19,318 nucleotides of DNA from a bacterium (GTDB lineage: Bacteria > UBA9089 > CG2-30-40-21 > SBAY01): the NCBI GenBank assembly GCA_040757115.1, contig JBFLYA010000058.1:1-19318 (forward strand), read 5' to 3'. Each line of letters starts with the position of its first letter. Position 1 is the stretch's first letter. Below, piece by piece: positions 6,526-10,620 of this stretch. The notes beneath the pieces are model-generated. The model was not told where the DNA came from. It saw only the letters and a list, made by a program, of their open reading frames with translations, and did not search any database. Position numbers and translations under genes: made by a program.

Positions 6526-7392
6526 TTATCCTTTAAGTGCTTCAGCGGTTCCTGTAATTTCTGCTATTTCCTTGGTAATAGAGGCTTGTCTTGCTCGGTT
6601 GAAAGAAAGCCATAACTCATTTATCATCTTTTTGGCATTAGTTGTCGCGGATTCCATCGCAACCATTCTTGCCGCATGTTCAAATGCCTGTGACTCTAAT
6701 AGAATACGATGAAGTTGCACAACGATATGTTTTTCAAGCAGGGTATTTAATATCTCTTTTTTAGAAGGCTCATAGAGATACTCTGAGACTATTTTGGAAG
6801 AAGGAGGTGACAGGGGAATAATAGGCAGTAATTTTTCTCGAACTACTTGTTGTCTAAAAACAGATTTGAATTCATTATAGACACAAGTTATCTCATCTAT
6901 TTCATTAGAGATGTATAAATCAATAACTCTTTTTGTTAGTCCTTCCGCAAATTTATAAGTAACCTGGTCAGGTGTAGGAAGTGTAAATGGTATATTGTAA
7001 TCAAATCGTTTAAAAAAATTAAATCCTTTTCTCCCGATTATCATTAATTTAATATCAATAGATTTATCCCGCTCTTCTTCTAAATAATGAAATACATTTT
7101 TAATCAGATTGGTATTAAATCCACCACACAACCCTCTTTGAGAAGTGAACATAAGTAATCCTGATGTTTTAACTTCCCGTTTTAAAAGTAGTGGATAATC
7201 TTCTTCTCTTTCTACCCTTAATGCCAGACTGCTGAGAATCTCATTTAACCCATAGGCATAAGGTCTGGCAGAAGTAATACTCATCTCTGCTTTCTTCATT
7301 TTAGCGGCGGCAACAAGCATCATTGCTCGAGTAATTTGTTGGATATTTTTAATCGATTTTATCCTTCTTTTTATATCACGCATCATAGCCAT
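6526..7392 (-). CDS. atpG: F1 ATP synthase gamma subunit
   Basis: 288 residues, normal length. The gamma subunit is the central rotating shaft of F1 that couples the membrane ring to the catalytic subunits. The N-terminal helix RDIKRRIKSIKNIQQITRAM (5-24) with following LVAAAKMKKA, the middle block FTSQRGLCGGFNTNL and the C-terminal helix ending FNRARQASITKEIAEIT are hallmark sequences. The start at 7392 has a perfect AAGGAGG (complement at 7401-7409, 8 nt away). Unusually, neither atpA/atpD nor any other ATP synthase gene is adjacent; the only co-directional neighbour is the ecfT-like gene 43 nt upstream, counted from that gene's stop. The two are likely one transcript from the promoter near 8292-8321. 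Whether this is the only gamma gene in the genome cannot be known from here. Confidence 0.95.
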   Translation of the reverse strand: MAMMRDIKRRIKSIKNIQQITRAMMLVAAAKMKKAEMSITSARPYAYGLNEILSSLALRVEREEDYPLLLKREVKTSGLLMFTSQRGLCGGFNTNLIKNVFHYLEEERDKSIDIKLMIIGRKGFNFFKRFDYNIPFTLPTPDQVTYKFAEGLTKRVIDLYISNEIDEITCVYNEFKSVFRQQVVREKLLPIIPLSPPSSKIVSEYLYEPSKKEILNTLLEKHIVVQLHRILLESQAFEHAARMVAMESATTNAKKMINELWLSFNRARQASITKEIAEITGTAEALKG

Positions 7393-7435
7393 AGTAATTT
7401 CCTCCTTTTTGAGGTAATTAATTACCCCTTACTAC

Positions 7436-8167
7436 TCACCAATTACCAATTACTAAAATAATCCCAATAACGGCTAAGAATAAATAATCTTTTTTCGCCA
7501 TTTTTAGTTTTTTAGTCCTGTTTTTGATTATTTGGTCTCCACTGCTTTCTAAAACCACTGCTAATTCATCAGCTCGCTGGAATGAATTTTTAAATAATAG
7601 AACCATAGCAGGAATGATATATCTTATCTTTTTTAAGATATTTCCTTTTTTAACCTCTATCCCTTCCATCTTAATGGCTGTATTTAATTCTTCAAACAAT
7701 ATCGGAATAAGTCTTAAACTTAAGTGAAGAATTAAGATTATGTCTTGTATCGGTATCTTGATTTTTTTTAAGGGAGTTAATAAATATTCTAATCCATGAC
7801 ATAAATCTACGGAAGAAGTGGTTAGTCCTAAAACTGAAACCCATAGAATTAAAACTACCAATTTTACACTAAATAATGTTCCTGAATATAACCGTTGATT
7901 TAAAGAATATTCTTGAGGAGCAATAAGATAGATTAGAAATGTAAATATCAAAAACCATTTCAAAAATCGCAATTGAACAAAAATATCTTTTAGTTGTAAT
8001 TGTGTTAAAATAATCATTAATAACAAAATGAAAATTATTACCCCTAAGGTAGTAAAATTATCTGCTAATACAGTAAATAAAAGCGCGGTTACTATCATTA
8101 TCAGTTTTGCTCTCGGGTCTAATGAATGAATCACAGAATTACCCGGGATATATTGTTCTATTTTCAC
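7436..8167 (-). CDS. EcfT-like transmembrane component of an ECF transporter, with altered coupling motifs
   Basis: I place the start at the GTG at 8165-8167, which has AGAGG (complement 8176-8180) 8 nt upstream and yields the typical opening (M)KIEQYIPGNSVIHSLDPRAK; an ATG at 8200 would add 11 residues encoded by repeat DNA. The 243-residue product has ~5-6 membrane segments and a cytosolic region resembling EcfT, the component linking ATPases to the vitamin- or metal-binding S component. In standard EcfT two Ala-Arg-Gly motifs in this region contact the ATPases. Here the first site reads AIKMEGIEVKKGN (about three residues shorter, no Arg) and the second reads LAVVLESSGD instead of AMEARGY. 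No ATPase or S-component gene is adjacent. The C-terminal LVIGNW is encoded by the dispersed GGTAATTGG repeat. Family membership is likely; transport function is doubtful or altered. Confidence 0.75.
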   Translation of the reverse strand: MKIEQYIPGNSVIHSLDPRAKLIMIVTALLFTVLADNFTTLGVIIFILLLMIILTQLQLKDIFVQLRFLKWFLIFTFLIYLIAPQEYSLNQRLYSGTLFSVKLVVLILWVSVLGLTTSSVDLCHGLEYLLTPLKKIKIPIQDIILILHLSLRLIPILFEELNTAIKMEGIEVKKGNILKKIRYIIPAMVLLFKNSFQRADELAVVLESSGDQIIKNRTKKLKMAKKDYLFLAVIGIILVIGNW

Positions 8168-8184
8168 TTTATGAGCCTCTTTTT

Positions 8185-8282
8185 GTAAGCGTTCAGGCAT
8201 CAGCAGTCAGAAGACAGTAGTCAGTAATCAGTGAGCAAGAGGTTATTACTTTTCACTGACTTCTGTTTTGTAATGGTTGAAT
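8185..8282. repeat. GTAAGCGTTCAGG-type repeat with TCAGT units
   Basis: GTAAGCGTTCAGG at 8185-8197 is the same terminal motif as at 109-121, 912-923 and 19198-19210. It is followed by CAGTAGTCAGTAATCAGTGA-type units and, near 8270-8282, by a sequence whose complement (GAAGTATTCAAC) weakly resembles the other end. Similar TCAGT units occur at 18426-18450. It lies in the leader of the ecfT-atpG transcript, between promoter and start codon. It is probably a decayed miniature element. Confidence 0.5.
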
Positions 8283-8291
8283 ACTTCCAGA

Positions 8292-8321
8292 ATTATATCA
8301 TTATTCCATTATATAAGTCAA
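8292..8321 (-). promoter_or_regulatory. Sigma-70-like promoter for ecfT-atpG
   Basis: On the minus strand, TTGACT (8316-8321) is followed after 18 nt by TATAAT (8292-8297), with TG one base before it (TGATATAAT, an extended -10). Transcription would start near 8285 and give a leader of about 118 nt before the GTG at 8167. The leader contains the repeat described at 8185-8282. Confidence 0.65.
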
Positions 8322-8395
8322 GGGGAATTTTTCGACCGGGTGCGTGTAAAATTTATGGGTAAAAATATTCTGAGAGTTAGACCTGAAATTAAATC

Positions 8396-8545
8396 AAATA
8401 TCAAATATCAAAATGCAAAATTACAAATCAAATTTCAAAAAGGACTTCAAATATTTTAATGCTGAAATGTAGTAGATAGTTTATAGTAGATAGTTGAAGG
8501 ACTATAGACTATAAACCATAAACTATAAACCATAAACTATACACA
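8396..8545. repeat. Low-complexity repeats (AAATATCAA units and ATAGTTTATAG inverted units)
   Basis: 8396-8450 is a string of short A-rich units (AATATCAAATATCAAAATGC and variants). From ~8469 to 8540, AGATAGTTTATAGT units face ACTATAAACCATAAACTAT units, making an imperfect stem. A 60-codon reading frame (8277-8459) crosses this region but is made of repeat sequence and is not called. No gene is seen between 8201 and 8964. Confidence 0.55.
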
Positions 8546-8562
8546 AATTTTACATACACCCT

Positions 8563-8831
8563 TTTCGACCTATGCGGTTAGAAATTACAAGCAAATTTCC
8601 TCAAACCTGAAAGGTTTGACTTTTACATAACCGTAGATAAAATCTACGGAGAGAAGAAAAACTCCTGCTTACTACTCAACCCTGAAAGGGTTGAATTCTA
8701 ACCATGGCTTACATTCGACCCTTTCAGGGTCGAGTTTTGCGGGCGTTTATTTCCGTAGATTGCATCTACGGTTATTTAAAATTCGACGCTTTCAGCGTCA
8801 ATAACCTAAAACCTAACCGCACAGGTCGAAA
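8563..8831. mobile_element. 269-bp nested palindrome with six hairpins and terminal inverted repeats
   Basis: Outer ends TTTCGACCTATGCGGTTAG (8563-8581) and CTAACCGCACAGGTCGAAA (8813-8831) are inverted repeats matching at 18 of 19 bases. Between them lie six hairpins arranged symmetrically about CCATGG (8702-8707): 8601-8619, 8631-8649, 8676-8694, 8715-8733, 8753-8771 and 8785-8799. Five have 8-bp stems with 3-nt loops (19 nt); the sixth is a 6-bp version. Hairpins 1, 3, 4 and 6 share a GAA (or complement TTC) loop and differ in stem sequence by paired changes; 2 and 5 share the CCGTAGAT stem. The left and right arms are reverse complements of one another apart from small differences. No open frame of interest is present. 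It looks like a non-autonomous mobile or REP/BIME-like element; no transposase is in the window. Confidence 0.8.
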
Positions 8832-8859
8832 TTTTTCTAAAAAAAATTTAAAAAAACTC

Positions 8860-8888
8860 TTGACAGAAATTCTTTTCTATGGTATAAT
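8860..8888 (+). promoter_or_regulatory. Consensus sigma-70-type promoter of the pilin gene
   Basis: TTGACA (8860-8865), exactly 17 nt, then TATAAT (8883-8888), preceded by TGG (extended -10). This is a perfect match to the housekeeping consensus and predicts strong transcription starting near 8895, about 70 nt before the pilin ATG. A small hairpin (AACAAACAC ... GTGTTGTT, ~8898-8918) lies at the start of the leader. The six-hairpin palindrome ends 28 bp upstream of the -35 box. Confidence 0.85.
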
Positions 8889-8964
8889 TTATTTTAGAAA
8901 CAAACACAAGGGTGTTGTTAATTATAAAATCTAAAAAAGAGATGTAAGGAGGTGAGAAAGGAAT

Positions 8965-9486
8965 ATGAAAAAAGGTAAAGGATTTACCCTTATTGAATTA
9001 ATGATAGTCGTTGCTATCATAGGCATCTTAGCCGCAATTGCTATCCCAAGATTTGCTCAATTGATTGATAAGGCAAGAGAGGCGGGAGCAAGAGGAAATT
9101 TAGGTGCCTTAAGAAGTGCAATTGCTATCTATTATGGAGATAATAAAGGACAGTGGCCAGTGAAATTAGATACAAATCAATATACAGTTCCAGTTACTGG
9201 CGGTGAACTTTTCCCCGCGTTTATCAAGGGATATATGGCTAAACTTCCGAAAGCGACATTACAACGGGCTGTTCCTCATAATAATACTGCGACTATTGAC
9301 TATGTTACTACACACCAAAATGATTATGTTTCTCAGACTCAAGTCTCAAACAGTCACAAGGGAGGATGGATATACTCGTCAAATAGTGGTGATTGTCGAA
9401 TTAACTGCGCCCACCGCGACACAGTATCAGTTAATACACCCAATTCATCCCTTTATTACTCAAATTATGGGCATGAAGAACCCTAA
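8965..9486 (+). CDS. Type IV pilin / GspG-type pseudopilin
   Basis: 173 residues with a textbook prepilin N-terminus: a short basic leader MKKGKG, cleavage expected after Gly6, then FTLIELMIVVAIIGILAAIA with Glu at position +5. The hydrophobic helix anchors the precursor in the inner membrane and packs the filament core. The globular part (~35-173) has the GspG-type arrangement NLGALRSAIAIYYGDNKG (45-62), LPKATL and GGWIYSSNSGDCR (133-145); Cys144 and Cys148 could form a small disulfide. A strong ribosome site (AAGGAGGTG, 8946-8954) precedes the ATG. It is a single-gene unit, with a consensus promoter upstream and a strong terminator 40-80 nt downstream, which suggests a highly expressed filament subunit. 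The assembly ATPase, platform and prepilin peptidase genes are not in the window. Confidence 0.92.
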   Translation: MKKGKGFTLIELMIVVAIIGILAAIAIPRFAQLIDKAREAGARGNLGALRSAIAIYYGDNKGQWPVKLDTNQYTVPVTGGELFPAFIKGYMAKLPKATLQRAVPHNNTATIDYVTTHQNDYVSQTQVSNSHKGGWIYSSNSGDCRINCAHRDTVSVNTPNSSLYYSNYGHEEP

Positions 9487-9528
9487 ACTTTAAATTCTTA
9501 AGTTAAGTGGTTCTCAAACAACAAAGAT

Positions 9529-9568
9529 AAAAAAGAGGTTGGTTAGTTACTAATCAACCTCTTTTTTT
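9529..9568 (+). terminator. Rho-independent terminator after the pilin gene
   Basis: A 17-bp stem (A-run plus GAGGTTGGTTA, 9529-9545, against TAATCAACCTC and T-run, 9551-9568) with loop GTTAC and one G-T pair. The stem ends in seven Ts. It lies 43 nt after the pilin stop and 23 nt before the lepB start. Confidence 0.9.
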
Positions 9569-9579
9569 AAAAAAAGAGG
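9558..9579. promoter_or_regulatory. 22-bp perfect palindrome joining terminator arm and lepB ribosome site
   Basis: CCTCTTTTTTT (9558-9568), the 3' arm of the terminator, is the exact reverse complement of the next 11 bases, AAAAAAAGAGG (9569-9579), which form the start of the purine-rich ribosome-binding stretch of lepB. In RNA the 3' arm could pair either with the upstream terminator arm or with the lepB leader. Whether this is functional is an inference from base pairing only. Confidence 0.45.
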
Positions 9580-9590
9580 AGAGAGGATTT

Positions 9591-10184
9591 TTGCTGACTA
9601 AAAAAGATAAACCAAAGTCAAAGATTTATGAGTTTATATTCGAGGTAATAATTCCTGCTTTAATTTTAGCTTTAATTATTCGAACATTTGTTATACAGGC
9701 ATTTAAAATACCCTCAGAATCAATGGTTCCGACACTTCAAATTGGAGATCACTTATTTGTCCTTAAATTTGCCTATGGATTACCTATTCCTTTAACTAAT
9801 AAAAAAATATTTGAATGGAATTCACCAAAGCGTGGAGAAATTATTGTCTTTCGTTATCCAGAAGACCCAAAAAGAGATTTTATCAAAAGGGTGATTGGAC
9901 TGCCGGGGGAGGAATTACTTATTAAACACAAACAGGTTTACATTAATGGAGAATTATTAAAAGAACCTTATAAAATTCATACAGATATTTCTTCTCTGGA
10001 ACAATTTCCTCGAGATAATTGGGGGAAATCAATAATTATTCCTTCTAATAGTTACTTTATGATGGGTGATAATCGTGACTCAAGCCTTGATTCTCGTTTT
10101 TGGAATTGTCTGCCTAAAGAACTAATTAAAGGGAAGGCATTTATTATTTATTGGCCTCCGTGGAGGATAGGATTAATTAAATGA
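9591..10184 (+). CDS. lepB: Signal peptidase I
   Basis: 197 residues, the short Gram-positive/cyanobacterial-like form. Signal peptidase I removes signal sequences from exported proteins at the outer face of the inner membrane. One N-terminal membrane segment (~14-32) is followed by box B with the catalytic serine, IPSESMVPTL (Ser44), box D with the catalytic lysine, RDFIKRVIGLPGE (Lys99), and box E, GDNRDSSLDSR (159-169). The start is a TTG at 9591 with a purine-rich AGAGGAGAGAGG stretch (9575-9586) just upstream. It follows the pilin terminator directly and shows no separate promoter that I can recognise, so expression may rely on read-through. No other secretion gene is adjacent. Confidence 0.95.
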   Translation: MLTKKDKPKSKIYEFIFEVIIPALILALIIRTFVIQAFKIPSESMVPTLQIGDHLFVLKFAYGLPIPLTNKKIFEWNSPKRGEIIVFRYPEDPKRDFIKRVIGLPGEELLIKHKQVYINGELLKEPYKIHTDISSLEQFPRDNWGKSIIIPSNSYFMMGDNRDSSLDSRFWNCLPKELIKGKAFIIYWPPWRIGLIK

Positions 10185-10260
10185 AACAGAAGCCTGTTGT
10201 TTCACTTCAGATAGCTAAATATACTCAAATAAATCAGGTTTGCAAAAAAGTTTAAACGAA

Positions 10261-10491
10261 AAGGGATCGTAACTATTCACCACGAAGGGTACGGAGAGCA
10301 CGAAGTGAAATTTGATGAATTATCGAATAGAGTCATTGGATGCGCTATAGCGGTGCATCGAACTCTTGGGCCAGGTTTGCTTGACACCGTGAAGAGTGAT
10401 AATTCACAATTCACAATTGACAATTCACCATTCACCATTATTAAGGAAATTTAGGGAAGAAATTGTGAATGGTGAATAGTTACAAGGGATC
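10261..10491. mobile_element. 215-bp miniature element flanked by an 8-bp direct repeat
   Basis: GTAACTATTCAC (10269-10280) and its exact reverse complement GTGAATAGTTAC (10472-10483) bound the element. The octamer AAGGGATC touches both ends (10261-10268 and 10484-10491), as expected for a target-site duplication. Inside are a fragment of a GxxExxY gene (10305-10391) and AATTCACCATTCACC-type repeats that extend the right inverted repeat. No transposase can be encoded here. The right-hand octamer begins a second, separate inverted repeat (10484-10566), so the element seems to have inserted in another repeat. Confidence 0.75.
10305..10391 (+). pseudogene. 5' fragment of a GxxExxY-family gene
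   Basis: From a GTG at 10305 the frame reads VKFDELSNRVIGCAIAVHRT then LGPGLLDTV, the characteristic opening of GxxExxY proteins (normally followed by a Tyr-Glu-Glu stretch and ~90 more residues with PD-(D/E)XK-like features). After about 29 codons the similarity ends and the frame runs into AATTCAC repeats. The gene is therefore a remnant. It lies within the 215-bp element, suggesting that a longer element once carried the whole gene (inference). Confidence 0.75.
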
Positions 10492-10566
10492 AAGGATTCA
10501 AGGGGTCAAGTGCTTGAAAAGTAGGGTTTTTACTTGAACCCTTGATCCCTGGACCCCTTGAATCCT
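10484..10566. repeat. Inverted repeat AGGATTCAAGGGGTC
   Basis: AGGATTCAAGGGGTC (10493-10507) is matched perfectly by its complement at 10552-10566, and GGGATCAAGG-type sequence near 10486-10495 is mirrored at 10541-10550. The right arm overlaps a TTG (10558) that opens the downstream reading frame but is not its likely start. Confidence 0.7.
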
Positions 10567-10579
10567 CTAGGTAAAACTT

Positions 10580-10607
10580 TTGCAAATTCGTTTTCATTGG
10601 GTATAGT
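10580..10607 (+). promoter_or_regulatory. Possible promoter directly before the first YfhO gene
   Basis: TTGCAA (10580-10585), 16 nt, TATAGT (10602-10607). If used, transcription would begin only ~7-8 nt before the ATG at 10621, giving a nearly leaderless mRNA, in keeping with the lack of a good ribosome site. The same TTGCAA -35 box is found upstream of pyrB. Confidence 0.3.
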
Positions 10608-10620
10608 TACTGGAAATCAA

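Noticed and set aside
8168-8200. Longer start (ATG at 8200) for the ecfT-like gene
   Set aside because: The extra 11 residues come from repeat DNA, while a GTG at 8165-8167 has a well-placed ribosome site and gives the typical family N-terminus.
8200-8262. CRISPR or tandem repeat of TCAGT units
   Set aside because: Units are only 5-8 nt, imperfect and without spacers; it is a low-complexity part of a dispersed repeat.
8277-8459. 60-codon plus-strand frame in the intergenic region
   Set aside because: Its sequence is made of AATATCAA-type repeats and it lacks a ribosome site.
8601-8799. CRISPR array (six similar ~19-nt repeats)
   Set aside because: Spacing is irregular, the repeats alternate in orientation around a centre and differ in stem sequence, and there are no cas genes. 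A structured palindrome explains them.
8704-8934. 76-codon plus-strand frame inside the palindrome
   Set aside because: It runs through the hairpins and the pilin promoter, so it is composed of structural repeat sequence rather than a gene.
9203-9493. 96-codon frame overlapping the pilin gene
   Set aside because: It is out of frame with an evident pilin, lacks a ribosome site and resembles no family.
10184-10204. Terminator after lepB (GAAACAG ... CTGTTGTTTC)
   Set aside because: The stem is short with a bulge and no T-run follows, so I do not call it.
10558-10620. Longer start (TTG at 10558) for the first YfhO gene
   Set aside because: It overlaps the arm of an inverted repeat and adds residues with no family similarity; ATG at 10621 precedes the usual charged start of the first membrane helix.
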